DNA from: Agelaius tricolor
Taxonomy: Eukaryota; Chordata; Aves; Passeriformes; Icteridae
NCBI GenBank assembly: GCA_023055355.1
Contig: JALJCS010000001.1
Coordinates: 76,983,381-77,047,380, forward strand
Length of the DNA stretch: 64,000 bases
Direction: 5' to 3'
The notes beneath the pieces are model-generated. The model did no database searches and had not been told where the DNA came from. It saw only the letters and a program-made list of their open reading frames with translations. The translations under genes were made by a program, and so were the position numbers. Every line of letters begins with the position of its first letter. Positions within the stretch are counted from its first letter, which is position 1. Positions 46,195 to 59,400 of this stretch are shown here, one piece after another.

Positions 46195-47435
46195 GATGGC
46201 CAGGGTATCAGACCCAGCCAGCAGGGGTTTAGGAAGGGCAGGTTGTGTTTGACCAACCTGGTCTTTTTATGACCATCAGACCTGCCTGATGAATATGGGA
46301 AGGGCTGTGAGTATTGTCTACCTGGACTTTATTGTCTCCCATAGCATACTCCTGGAAAAGCTGCAGCCCATGGCTTGGACAGGAGCACTCTTTGCTGGGT
46401 TCAGAACCGTCTGGATGGCCAGGCCCAGAGGGTGGTGCTGTCACTGTAGGTGCTGTACCCAGCTGGGCCAGTCACCAGTGGTGTCCCTCAGGGGTCTGTT
46501 CTGGGGCCATCTCTGTTTAATATCTTTATTGATGACATGGATGAGGGGATTGAGTCTATCATTAGTAAATTTGCAGATGACACTAAGCTGGGATCATGTG
46601 TCCATCTGCTGGAGCGTAGGAGGGCTCTGCAGAGACACCTGGAATGGTTGGATGGATGGGCAGAGTCCAATAGGATCAAGTTTAATAAATCCAAGTGCTG
46701 AGTTGTGTATTTTGGTCCAATAGCACTCTGCAACGTTATAGGCTGGGGACGGTGTGGCTGGACAGTGCTCAGGAGGAAAGGGTCCTGGGCGTGATGGTTG
46801 ACAGTCGGCTGAACATGAGCCAGCAGTGTGCCCAGGTGGCCAAGAAGGCCAATGGCATCCTGGCCTGTGTCAGGAACAGTGTGGCCATCAGGAGCAGGGA
46901 GGTCATTCTTCCCCTGTACTGGGCACTGGTGAGGCCACACCTTGAGTGCTGTGCCCGGTTCTGTGCCCTCAGTTTGGGAAGGACGTTGAGACTCTTGAGC
47001 GCATCCAGAGGAGAGTGACAAGGCTGGTGAGGGGCTTGGAACACAAACCCTGTGATGAATAACTGAGGGAGCTGGGGCTGTTCAGCCTGGAGAAAAGGAG
47101 ACTCAGGGGTGACCTTATCATTCTCTGCAACTTCCTGAAAGGTGGCTGTAGCCAGGTGGGGGTTGGTCTCATTTTCCAGGCAGCAACTGACAGAACAAGA
47201 GGACACCATTTTAAGCTGCACCAAGGGTTAAATATTAGGTTGGATATTAGGAAAACTTTTTTTACAGAAAGGGTAATAAAGTTCTGGAATTGTCTGCCCA
47301 GGGAGGTGGTGGAGTCACCATAAAAAAAGACTGGATGTGGCACTTTGCCAGGGTTTAGTTGAGGAGTAAGGGCATGGGTTGGACTTGATGATCTTGAAAA
47401 TTTCTTCCAACCTAGTGATTTTGTGTTTGATTCTG
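46195..47435 (+). mobile_element. CR1 LINE, reverse-transcriptase catalytic part to 3' end
   Basis: This continues the CR1 interrupted at 45777. The plus frame 46450-46701 contains '[20 protein letters not shown]' and the catalytic FADD box (codons at 46570-46581, variant of YxDD). The next frame (46695-47018) has 'LALVRPHLE'-type C-terminal sequence ('LYWALVRPHLECCARFCAL'). Untranslated blocks follow ('ctgttcagcctggagaaaag', 'ggttggatattaggaaaac') and a tail near 47405-47435 ('cttccaacctagtgatttt'). At least three frame changes and in-frame stops mean no activity. Confidence 0.95.
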
Positions 47436-50400
47436 TGTGTGACCCCTTAATTATGAACTCTAAAAAATTTTACACAATTGTCCAATACCATTCCTTAAGG
47501 ATCTTTTCAAGCAGAATGAATGTTTAAAAAAGTAGTCATGGAAATCACAGATGATAGGGAAGGCCACTTAACTGTCAGCAACATTCTCTAGAAAGAGTCA
47601 GTGATTTTCCTATAGTATCATTTCTAAATGGTTTTGCAAGTGCACTTCAGTCATAATGGGTATGATAATCTGGAGGAGGAGATGCTATCATTCAGAATAC
47701 TAGCAGCTATAAATACCAAAACCATCAAACACCTAAATTCCCAAGCATTTCCAACTCAATTAGGTTCTTTCCTACAAAAGAGTTTAATAAATTCATTTCA
47801 GCCATTTACAGGAGCCACTGGAATTTCTAATATTTTCTTTAATGCAAAACTTTCCTGAATATAATATAAACACAATACATCATTGCCAGTCGTTACTCTG
47901 TGCTTTTATTACATACTTCTTTTTAAGATGGAGAACTTAAAAGCATTTTCCTGTCAAGAGTGCATAATTCTGGAAATCCCTTGCTGTTACAGCATATAGC
48001 ATCAGAAGCTTCTGCCTTGAATTAGAAGGAGCTTCCAGTTGTATTTTTCTTCATCATTTTCCCAGTATAGCAGTGAATGAAAATGAAATTTCTGCCTGGG
48101 GCTTTTCAGTGTGTAATCCACTTATGACACAAACCTGCCTCTCATTTGTCACTCTCTGTCCATAGACAGTAGTCAGTGCTTCAAATGTGGAAATTTAAAT
48201 TATCTATAGAATCTTAGAATTATAACATAGCAGAAACACTACAGTAGGTGGGGAAAACAATGAATTTGAACTACAGAATAATTATCTTATTGTTTAATAT
48301 AACTACAAAGTATCTGTCTATCACACATAAAGTTATATTTTAAGCAAATTTGCTTGTATAGCTTGTATTTGTTTTGTATTTCTTAGTAAATTCTATTCAA
48401 TAATTTTGACAGGATGAAAGTAATAGTGAATTTAGTACATTGAATATTATTTCTTGTGTCTGCTCCAATAAATAGAACTATTTTCAAAATTTCTGATAAT
48501 TTATTTACAAGTTAAATAGAGAGAGTTAGAAAATATTTGCAACTCAGATCAGCTGAGTTTTGTCATACCCGGAATGGAGGGGAATAGATAAACTCTGCAA
48601 TCCTAAATATAGGTCCTTTAAATTTGTCTACAATTATATCAAGAGTAATCAGAATTTTGTTTACCATAAAACTTGTCCATTGAATCGTAGGAGCTGACTT
48701 CAACACTTACAATGTAACAGGTGGATTTTTGGCTGTATGAAGCTGAAGGGTAAAATGCTTGTTATTTATAGAGAAGCCAAGATTACACACTGCATTTTTA
48801 GATGTTTGCAGAATAAAGACATCAGGAATGTTCTTCTGCAAGAAGTAATTTCCCTTACACCAGACTTCCTTTAAAAACATGTTACAGCTTGAAGTGAAGT
48901 CACAGATTACACTGGTAAAGTTATGTTACTGAAGGAATTATTAGTATCAGACTTTCATGGTCTGTAAAATGGGTTCAAGACTATGTCAACATATTACACA
49001 AGTTGGTGTCAGCAATTTTGAATACATTTGAAATTTGATGCACATCCTACATACACACACAAAAATAGGATTTGTACGCTGTAATATCCTAGAATGGTCA
49101 TTCCTTCTCCCCAAACCAGAAATAATATGAAATTAAGCATGAATGACACTTTCAGTTAGAAGTGTTCAATAGTTTAGATGTCACTCCCATTTGCTGGATG
49201 ACCCTTCCTTCCCTCTGGAGCAGATATAGTGGAATCATGGAGGAAACACATTAACAGAGGTCTTAAAAGGGTTCATAAGAAACTTCCAAATAATTTTCTA
49301 ATGAAAACTAGGGAGTTTTGCACATTTTCATAAATGTTTCTATTTCTATTCTTCTACAGAGAATAGACAATACAGTTAATTCTAGGATTTTTTTCTGACA
49401 AAAAACATAGTTGGCCTTGTTGTTTTTGTGCTGGTAAACTGAGCAGGGAATGGACCTGAGTTCTGTCACTCTATCATGTGATTATTCCAGCTTTTAAACC
49501 AGTAGGAACCACGGCACAGGTCTTGCTCCAGCTCACTGCTTCCTCAGACAGTGCCTGGATGTGCTGCAAGGTCAGTACCTGCCAGGACCATGAGCAACAG
49601 AAATTTTGGGTTTGAACCCTCTGTTTTGTGGAAATAAGGAAGACCAGCTCTAAGGACATGGACTGCATCATGATCATAAATGTGCCTGATCTATTTCATT
49701 TGCACAGATGTTGCAAATGAGAAGAGAGGGAAAACCTACTCCTGGAAATGTTTTTCTAGAAGAATAATATTCTCCAGGTGAAAATTATTCTGTGAGAAGA
49801 CTTGCAAATATTTCATTGACAGCAATCAGGTTTTGTATAAGATTAAACTGAATATCACTAGATCAGCTTCTGCTTTCATGTCACATTCCCTCACTGCAGC
49901 CTGAAAGAAACGAGGAATATTTGAGCTGCTTGCTAGTGGGATCAGAAAAAGACACTTGGTCTTCTGTTTGTGTTTGAAACCAAAAAATAATGGCAGTATA
50001 TGTGCTGCTAGAGGATTGATTTTTCATGTCAATAACTAAGAAAAAAGGGGAACCAAGAACAAAAGAACATTGTTGTGTTTTAAGTAATTATCTATTTATT
50101 GCTTGTGTTTTGTTTTGCTTGCTTGGTTGGTTTTCATTGGTTCTTCTTAGGTACTAATCTTCCAGCTCTACTTTTTTTCTTTTTTTCCTCCTACCTGTTG
50201 ATTTTGCCTTTATTTTTTGGAAGGAAGTTGTGAAATTGTTGGTTTCTTATTGGCAAGCATGAAAGCTTGGTATTTTATCATCAGTATTCACTGCACCGTT
50301 CAGATAAGAATTCACTCTGAATATAACCCTGTGTGAGGAGATTTACTGCAAATTACTGCTCCCTGTGCAAGGTTACAAATGCCAATAAGATATTGGAGGC

Positions 50401-53087
50401 TCAGAGATAGTGCTCAGCCAACATGTAAGGGTCAGCTAGATAAGTAAAAGGCAGATTGCTTTCCATCACACTGATAATTTCTATTTCATTTGGCATTTTG
50501 TCCCTGCTTAATTATATACTTTATCTAAGTCAAGTAGAATCTGAGAAACTTTTCATTAAGATTTTTGCATTTAAATAAAAAATAATTAAAATCATTTCTA
50601 TGCAAAAGAGTGGAAAATTTTGAGTTTGTATTGAACAGATCATGCTAATGCAAGCAGCCACATGAAAAGATGTCTCTAAATTGTCTTTTCTTTCTCTCAA
50701 AGTGCAAGCAGTCACAATGTCAGCACATTTCACTTGCAGATTCCTCACTCAGATCTGAGAGTTTTTCAATAGTATTCATCTCTGAAAAGGATCAAAGTGG
50801 TGAATAACCATCCATTTCCTGTCTCCAAGCTCCTAGAACTTGCAGTTGTTTTATATTTGCTTCCACTGACCCCCCTTTTCCTAAGTACATCAGACCCTGC
50901 ATTTGTCAAACATGAACACAAATAACTCTGTGGACAGTAAATATAATTGGATACTACAGCACTTAAATCACAGATATTTTCAGTTTTGTTAATGAGATGA
51001 CTTCCCTGGGCTGTGGTGGAGATGGTGCAGTGGGGAAGAGAAACCAGTTGGGTTAACATGGGTACACAACATGGGTACACAACAGGGGTACACAACCTCT
51101 TTGTCCTGCTGGGAGCCCTGGTACTGAGCAATAGGTTCCTGCTGGGAGGCTTTCATGGGGCTCTTCCCTGCTCCATGAGCCCCCTACATGGAGAGATGAT
51201 CCCCAATCCTGGACCATGGCTGGGGGACTTTTCTCCGTAGAGCTATTTTTCAGACACTTTTTGTTATCCCAGTACCCCAACACACTTGAGTGTCCTTATC
51301 TTTAGTACTGGCTAAAGAAAACCTTGCTGAAGATCAGATCATTTCAGTTTTGATTTTTTGTTGTTTTCTAATTTGGTTCACTATTGCTGGTGCTCATGAT
51401 ATGCTTGTTCTGGACACTATGAGTGGGACTTCTTGAAGATTTACAAGTTGTTTTGCCATATATATAGCAAAATGATCCTGCTGCCTGAGACAGGAGGATG
51501 ATCATGTTTTCAATCTCAAATATTAGACCTCTGATTTATGAAGAATCTGACTGGGATTCAACACATAAATAGATTTTTATCCTGTTCTGGAAGGAGATCC
51601 AGAAATTTAGTCTGGACTATATTAACCTGTATTCTTGCAGTCTGCACTCAGCCTTCAAATTCTAATGCCTTAAGTAGAGAAATTTGTAACCAAGGAAACA
51701 TGAATTATTTTCCTTATTATTCAGTAAATTTGACACAAACTACAGAAAGCATCCATCCATTAGCACTCTAAAGCTAGAATGTTGTCCTACTTCCTTTCCT
51801 GTAATTTCTTTCTGTCTTTGATAAATGACTTATAGCTTCAATGTCAGATACCATGGATATACAGACCATAGCAGAAGAAATAAAAAGAAAAAAGCAATTA
51901 TGCTCCTTGACAAATATGAAGAAAGATTTATGATTTCTCTTTCCTCTGTAGATGAAATGTTTCTTGCAGAACTATAGTACATTTCCCAGCAGTTCCCTCT
52001 GAAAAGTATTGTGATGGGAGGGGGTGATGGTTCTGTCAAAGATCCCAGATTGTTATGATTATCTCTGCTTTTAATTAACAGTTTTGACACCTTTCAGACA
52101 GACCTAATTCTGAAAAAGTGCTGATAAGAATAGTGATAATGTTATGATTAATGCACATAATCAGGACTAGAAAGACCAAAGTTAATACTGTCGGTTGGCT
52201 ATGGAATTCTCTGCTCTGTTTAAAACAATATTCAAGATTTCCTAAGCTTAGTTAGACCCTAGCCAGGCTAAGTTTTGGAGAAAATATGAACATGGCTTTT
52301 TAGTGAAAGAGAGAAGGTGATTAGAAAAACATCAGTTAATGCCAAATGAACTCTTTGGCTTCTACTGCAGAAATAAAAATGACATCCTGTATGACTTTCA
52401 AAGATAATACTGAATTTTCCATTCTTTGGGGTTATGTTTTCTGTTTTCTTTCTTTCTCTGTCTGCAGTCATCTGAAGTGTACCAAATAAACAAACATGCA
52501 CAAACCAGAATAGTTTCCCATGTTGCTATGCATGCAGATTTGTTGCAGGTGGGAATCATCCAACTAAAAACTTGCAAGGAAACCTTTCTGTGAAATTTCT
52601 TGACAATTTGAGTTGAAAATCAAGGTGTGAAATTGTGAAGGTGAAAACAGCAATGAAATTGTTCAGAGCCTTTTACTATAAGTACATAATTTATTATTAT
52701 CTGTCATAGTACCAAAACAATTGGTGATTGAGGAAAGAGAAGAAAATTTGATTTGGTGTGTACAGAAATTAAGATTAGTTCACAGCCTTCCAGTGTAACT
52801 ATATCACATTGGCAAAATGATATGATTTATGGACTGTTAATTAAATCTCCCTTCCCTCTGTCATTACAAATATATTTATCCATACAACCAAGCCATAATT
52901 ATCTGATGACTGTACATGGCATACTGATGAAAAACTCAAACAACTCAAAACTTGGCAAATATGACAATAAAAGACAACCACAAGCAGAATATTTGTCAAC
53001 TATTCACAAATAAAATTGAACACACAATCAATAAATAGTCCTCACATTTTCTGTAATCATGTAATGAAAATACTTTTATAAATATAT
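47436..53087. other. Unassigned AT-rich sequence
   Basis: No gene or repeat family recognised over 5.6 kb. A 13-bp unit (aacatgggtacac-like) repeats three times at 51055-51093 within a GC-richer patch (51000-51250). Confidence 0.4.
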
Positions 53088-53364
53088 TGAGTGCAACCTC
53101 AGCCAGTTTGCTGATGACACTGACACCAGGCTGTGTGATGTGATCAAACACCTGTGCAAACCTCATGAAGCTGGATCAACAAGGCCAAGTGTAAGGTCCT
53201 GCACCTGGCCCAGGGCAATCCCAAGCACAAGTACAGCCTGGGTGGAGAATAGACTGAGAGCAGCCCTGGGGAAAAGGACTTTGGAGTGTTTGTGGATGAA
53301 AACCTGGACATGTGCACTCACATCCTGGAAAGCCAACCACTTCCTGGGCTGTATCAAAGGATTA
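53088..53364 (+). mobile_element. CR1 LINE, outer element, left segment
   Basis: The nucleotide match to CR1 reverse transcriptase begins with the catalytic region ('cagtttgctgatgacac' encodes the FADD-type box). It runs through 'caaggccaagtgtaaggtcctgcacctggcc' (split across 53182-53212) and 'aatcccaagcacaagtacag' to 'gggctgtatcaaagga', where a second CR1 interrupts. Numerous small deletions are present. Confidence 0.88.
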
Positions 53365-53577
53365 TATGGCTCAGATTAGATAATGGGGGGGGGAAATCAC
53401 TGAGAGGGTTAGACACTGGAATAAGCTGCCCAGGAAGATGGGGGAGTCACCATCTCTGGAAATGTTCAAGAGGTGTCTGGATGTGACATTTGGGGATATG
53501 GATTAGGGGTGATTTTGTTGGTGCTGACAGTGGGACTACGTTATCTTGAATACCTCTTCCAGCCTCCACGAGTCTGC
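53365..53577 (+). mobile_element. Nested CR1 3' tail inserted in CR1
   Basis: Only the last ~210 bp of a different CR1 copy are present: 'agggttagacactggaataa', 'gctgcccaggaagatggggg', 'tctctggaaatgttcaagag', 'gatgtgacatttggggatat', 'ttatcttgaatacctcttcc'. It sits in the outer element between 'tatcaaagga' and 'tgcaaggaacag'. CAAAGGA/CAAGGA may be the decayed target-site duplication. Confidence 0.8.
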
Positions 53578-54140
53578 AAGGAACAGTGACCAGTGGGTCA
53601 AGGCTCTCATGAGCCCTCACCTGGAGTACTGTGTCCTGCTCTGGAGTTCTCAGCACAACATGGACATGGATCTGTTGGAGCAAGATCAGATGAGGTCACA
53701 AAGATGCTCAGAAGGCTTGAGCATGTCTCCAATGAAGACAGGCTGAGAGAGTTGGGGTTGTTCAGACTGGAGAATAAAAGGCTTCTGGAAGACCTTATGG
53801 CACCATTCAGTAGTACCTAAAGGGGATTCTATTGAGCTGGAGAGGGACTTTTCAAAGGACATGTGACAATAGGATAAGGGGAAATGGCTTCAAACTGAAA
53901 GAGGGCAGGTTTACATCAGACACAAGGAAGAAATTCTTCATTATGGGGTTGATAAGACATTGGCACAGGTTGCCCAGAGAAGTTTTGAATTCCCCATTCC
54001 TGTCAGTGTTCAAGGCCAGTTGGATGGGGCTTTGAGCAACCTGGCCTAGTGGAAGGTGTCTCTGCCCATGGCAGGGGATGGAATTCGATCATCTTCACTG
54101 TCCCTTTAAATGAAATCTATTCTACAGTTTATGATTCTAC
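53578..54140 (+). mobile_element. CR1 LINE, outer element, right segment to 3' end
   Basis: It resumes with 'cagtgaccagtgggtcaagg' and continues 'agccctcacctggagtactg', 'catggacatggatctgttgg', 'gctgagagagttggggttgt', 'aggaagaaattcttcattat', 'cattggcacaggttgcccag', 'gatggggctttgagcaacct', and a degraded tail 'tttatgattctac'. The order and spacing agree with the CR1 reverse-transcriptase C-terminus and 3' untranslated region. Frames at 53546-54035 are fragments of this. Confidence 0.9.
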
Positions 54141-55338
54141 ATTCAAAGTATTTTATTAAGGTAGAACCACCTATGGTAGAATATGAATTCCTTTATTCTA
54201 TCTGGCTGATAAAGTTACCAAAGGTAGGGGTTTTTATTTGAGAATAACTTTAAAACTAAAAAATATGTAATTATTGCTACTATATTATGATTGATCTAAT
54301 GACAATTATATGGGAATTAGCTTTGGCCAGCAAATAAAAGCTATATTTGTGGCAGTCAAGTCTATTTATTATAATGTAAGCAATCTCTTCCATAAAATGA
54401 GTTGTGCAAGGATGCCTTTCTCATCACTTGATCCATAAAGGGAAAATACTTTCATTAAATATCTTTGAGCTCTAGCAGCTCCAAATAAAAATTCAGTAGT
54501 CTTAGAACAAAGTTGGGTTTTTCTCTATATAGTGTCATTATCTGGTCCATAACTTCTAGTATACATAACATTATTGGACCCCATTACAAGAAGCATTAAA
54601 ATGGAGCAGTAGAATATTTTAACTGTTACCATGCAGAAGAATATTACAAAAAGTTAGATTTTTGTGCCTCTGTAAATGCTTGATTTTCTTATTTGCTTGA
54701 GTAAATAAATTATAATTGTTATGAGAGTTCAAACAGCTAAGATTACTTCTTTTTGCTGTAGTATTCTGCATTTGCATAGCATCTCTCCTTTAAAAGGTTG
54801 ACTACATGTGATAGGTAACAATTGCTTATATTTCTGTCTTTCCTTTACCCTTCAGCCACATCATTTGGCCTCTATTTCTTGTTTTCTACTATGTTACACC
54901 CTATTCAGCATTATGGAAGGCCTAATGCTGATGGAATTGCTATTGTACTATTTATCAACAGAGCATAAAATATCAACAGTGAAATGGGAATAATTACTGA
55001 ATGTCAGAAAAGGGGACAGGTGAAAGCATTCTATAGTTCTGATATTACTGACATTACATTTCTGTGAAAAATTTAAGAAAACAAATTCTTTTTCTTCCTA
55101 ATATTCACTGGTTCCAGTGCTATCAAAGCTTCTTTTGTAATAAAAGACAAGAAAGCACCCTAAAGTAATCAGATAATTAATTCTGGAAAAAGTACATGAG
55201 ATAGAAGGGAGAGTTTTTGTCTATGGTACAAAACTTTTATCACATCTACACAACACTGCCATCCATCACACCAATTTCACTTGATTCTCTATGCATTTAA
55301 TTTGATTTCTTTTTCCTGACTTCTGTCTCTTACTGTGG
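54141..55338. other. Unassigned AT-rich sequence
   Basis: No repeat or gene recognised. Confidence 0.4.
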
Positions 55339-56437
55339 TGTTTTGGATGCCCACCAAAGCCACTCTATCTCTGCCCTCCTCACCTGTGAAGGGGAGAGAA
55401 AATGTAAGAAAAAGGCTTATGATTGAGATAAGGGCAGGGAGAGATCACTCCCCAGTGACTGTCATGGGCAAAACAGACTGAGCCTGGGAAATTAGTTTAA
55501 CTTATTAACAATCAAAAGCAGAGCAGGATAATAAGAAGTGAAACAAATTTTAAGACACCTTTCCCTTACCCCTCCCTCGCTCTAGCTTAACTTAATTCAC
55601 AGTTCTTTATTTCCCCCCTCCCAGCAGCTCAGGGAGGTGTGGAAAGGGGGTTATGGCAGTTCATCACATGTTGCTTCTCCTGTTGCTTCCCCCTAGGAAG
55701 AGGAGTCCTTCCTCTCCTCCAGCATGGGGTCCCTCCCACAGGAGACAGGCTTCCAAGAACTTGTGCAACATGAGAGCTTCCCATGGGCTGCAGCTCCTTG
55801 TGAGAGGGTCCCTAGAGTGGATCCTCCCAAGGGATGCAGGCCCTCAGGAACAGGCTGTTCCAGCATGGGTCTCCTATGGGGTCACAAGTGCTGCCAGCAA
55901 ATGTCCTCCAGTGTGGGCTCCTCTCTCCATGGGCCACAGGTCCTGCCTGGAGCCTGTTCCAGGGTAGGCTTCCCACAGGGTCACAGCCTCCTTCAGGCAC
56001 CCACAGCTCCACTGCGGGGTCCTCCATGGGCTGCAGGTGGATCTCTGCTCCCCCATGGATCTCCTTGGGCTGCAGGGCACAGCTGCCTCTCCATGGGCTG
56101 CACCAAGGGCTGCAGGAAAATCTCTGCCTGAAGCACCCATCCTTCTGCACTGACCTTGGGATCTTCAGGCTTGTTGTTCTCATGTGTTCTCACCCCACTC
56201 TACTCTTCTATGTCCACAATTACTTCTGCCCTATAAGTTTATTTTTCCTTCTAAAATATGATATCACAGAGCTGTTGCCACCACTGCTAACTGCCCTGGC
56301 CTTGGCCTGCAGTGGGTCCCTCTTGGAGCCGCTGACCTTGGCTCTGTTGGATGTGAGGAAGCTCCAGGCAGCTTCTCAGAGAAGCCCTCCCTATTGGAAC
56401 CTCTGCGATATGAACGCTGCCACGCAAGCCCAAAACA
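55339..56437 (-). mobile_element. Long solo LTR (1,099 bp), probably ERVL-type, reverse orientation
   Basis: The termini TGTTTTGG (55339-55346) and CCAAAACA (56430-56437) are perfect 8-bp inverted repeats with TG...CA. Characteristic blocks are 'ctatctctgccctcctcacc', 'gagatcactccccagtgact', 'gacaggcttccaagaacttg', several 'tgggctgcagg' repeats, and 'gctaactgccctggccttgg'. I recall this as a common avian LTR. No target-site duplication is visible (left TGTGG, right TTTGC), so one flank may be rearranged. Orientation is inferred from a TATA-like and a degenerate poly(A)-like element on the minus strand. Overlapping frames of 123-228 codons in both strands at 55653-56520 are products of its GC-rich repeats. 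Confidence 0.78.
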
Positions 56438-59400
56438 TTTGCTCTCTATCCAAAACAGAGAGACAACAGGCAATTCAGCTGCCTGAGCCTAAGCATTCCT
56501 GTCCATTTGAGTTAGCCTAGAGATGCCTCCAGCTGCTGCTACAGAACGGTGCATGACGTGCCAAGATGTGTGTTGCAATTGTCAACACCATGCAGGTGCT
56601 TGGGCAGAGTGGAATATCCCAAACCACGTGTTTAGGGGTCTGAGTTGACACCACACATACGCACATTTTCAAAATATAACTCATCCTCTTTGTTTGAGCC
56701 GTGTGCCTCACAGTGATGAAGTGCATTAGGAGGAAGTGCCTACCCTTTCTGTCCATTTAGCAGAGTTCAGGGATTTCATTCAGCTGGCTTCTGTGGCTAT
56801 GCTTGCCACTAAATATGTGTTCATCATAACTGACAAAAATGGAAAAAAAATATTCAAACAGTAATATTTAATAATATCAAATCCAAAAATCGAACCCAAA
56901 TTGGAAGCACCACCACCACCCAGTCTCCCCAAAAGTGTCAGTAGACATTAAGGTTATCCTCCCATTGTGAAACTTAATCTTCTACTAGGACAAAGCCATT
57001 GGAGATTAATTAGGAGTAATGACCTGTGGGAAAGTCTTTAAAAAGAGGACTGGAATAATTTTTTGTTGCTGTTGTTATTGCAATTGTCAGATATGTCAAC
57101 AAAGAAGATAATGAACTTTTGGGGAATAAACCTCTATTGGATATTTTTACAAATATGTTAATAAACCACACAAAATGGTATCTTCCATAAAAAACGGAAG
57201 TTGGCACTGAATCCCAGCAAATGAGTAGTTCAAAAGTTAGAAAGTTAGTTAGGCCTCTCCAGTTAAGGCTTTTTCATTTTTTTAATTTGCAATAATATCT
57301 TGGCCACAGCTGTACAACATCCTTCAACATCCTTCTAATCTCTCCTGACTGATCTTTTCAGGTTTGTACAAACATGCCTTAATAATCTTTGAAGCATGGA
57401 TTAGAAAGCAAGTGCCTGACTTCTCGGGGTCTGTCCTAACCCCACCCTGCAGAGTTGGTCAGGTGCTCCATCACAGACTGTGTCTGCTTCCACAGAAGCT
57501 CCAGAGGCAGGCAAGGATCCAGTACAGCAACTGAAGGTAAATCCTATAATTATTATCTTAGGTAGTATGAAAAAAAGGCAAAAGATTTTTGAAAAATCAT
57601 CGTTATGCTGAATCCAAAGCAATTACTCAAACAGCTAATAATCCATTGCTTATTAGTACAACATGTTTTTTTCAAGCATCTGGACGTGGGTGTTAAATCC
57701 CAAACAGCTGTTAGTGATTCCCTGCTGTATCCCTGTATTTTTATTATTGTAATTCATGTATCTCTTGAATATTAGAAGCATTTTAACACATAGAGTTACC
57801 AAGCAACTGCTCAAGATAGCTTTATTATATGCACATTTCTTGCATGCTTCATGAGGCTGCTCTGTGAGCAGAATTATCAAAGCACAGGAACAGAAGACTA
57901 AGCTGGAGAAAGAGACCAGCTAAAGGAGACAGCAATTTTAGAGGACTAATTCTATGAAACTCACTCTATTTAATAAACATCAAAGACTCAAAGAGCATAG
58001 AGGCTGTTAACCTTCTGCAGCTCCAGGCTTCACGTTCTGACATGTGAGGCTGGCTGCAAGCTTCATGCCGCAGAAAGGATTTTAAAGACTTAAGTCTTTC
58101 TATCTTGGCCCTAGAATTATACTTGTGTAGAGGATATTCTCAAACATTCAGCCTAATGACCCCAACATAAATGAGCATCTCAAGATGACAGTTTGTATGT
58201 GGTAGTAGTGCTCCTTCAATGCAGTGTCAGCATTCCTCATTTTATTTAGTCTAATTTGTGCACGTTTTAGTAGCACCTCATCATATTTTTAGGCCTTTTC
58301 TCCAATATCAAGAGGGCTCCTTACATCTTTTATAAAAGCCAGATATTTCCTATAATCACATCATTTCTTAAACCTGCAGTGCTTGGAAGCAAGCAACTGT
58401 ATATTTGTTTTCTATGTTGGTCAGCATATTTTGATTATGGTAAGAGTCTAAGAAACTGTCATGCCATGGTGTTTTTAGTGAACTGCAATTCATATACACA
58501 TTAATGCTTAAACTGTAACAAATATACAATTTAATTAGAGATTTGAGGAGAAGATGGTAATAATGTTCCTTTCTGGAAAATTAGGTGTTTCTGAAAATGA
58601 TGATATCAAACAAGACTAGAGCATTAAAAAAAGTGAATATATGAGACATGAAATGTTGTTCATTGAAAGGATTTTGGGTTTAAGGCTAAGTACTTTATTA
58701 GAAAATATGATTTTTTCAGTCTGAAAAAAGCAAGCTGTTTTTCTTTCCTTCTGTACTTCTAACTCCCAATGTGCTATGGCATTGTAGAATGAATTTTCTG
58801 TGTTTTTTTTCTAGCAGTAACGCCCACAAGAGGATCTGCAGGAGTTAGCACATCTCCTGCAGAGCTTATGTTCAGGCAAAATTAAGAAATCTTTCTGGAT
58901 AGCAGCTGACATGGAATAGAGCTATTTGTCTTTTCCCTGTAACCTTGAGAACTCCAGCTTCCAGGAACACAGCTTACTGCTATGCTAACAGGTCTGTTAC
59001 CAACAGGCAACTGTCTTAGGCTTTACTGCTTGCCTTGGAAGCAAAATAAATACATTTACTGGCTGCTATGCTTCGACTTATATTGAAGTTCAAGCAGAGC
59101 AAGCACCAGTGTCTGATCTCCAAGTTGGGTAGACTGTTTCTGTATAAATGAGAGTTTTCATGTAGAAATGTAGTATGCTTTCACATAGCTAATCAAATGG
59201 GATGAAAACATACTGAAAAGATGTAGCATCTGTATTTCCCATTAAAAGGATGCTCACCTTAGAGTCAAAGAAAGTGAAAAGCTCTACAGGATAACTTGAA
59301 AAATATCGTTGTATGTTATTAGCGGGGCAAATGTGATAGTTTTTCCAATGTATCCTTCTGGGTCAAATTTATTTCAGGTTACCTGGAATATGAATCTACA

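Noticed and set aside
55653..56520. Overlapping 123-228 codon ORFs on both strands
   Set aside because: They fall inside the GC-rich LTR at 55339-56437 with its internal 'gggctgcag' repeats; no protein family matches.
57482..57545. Candidate 41-bp exon between 'tctgcttccacag' and 'gtaaat'
   Set aside because: Splice-like strings are common by chance; no coding frame, neighbouring exon or conservation can be shown from sequence alone.
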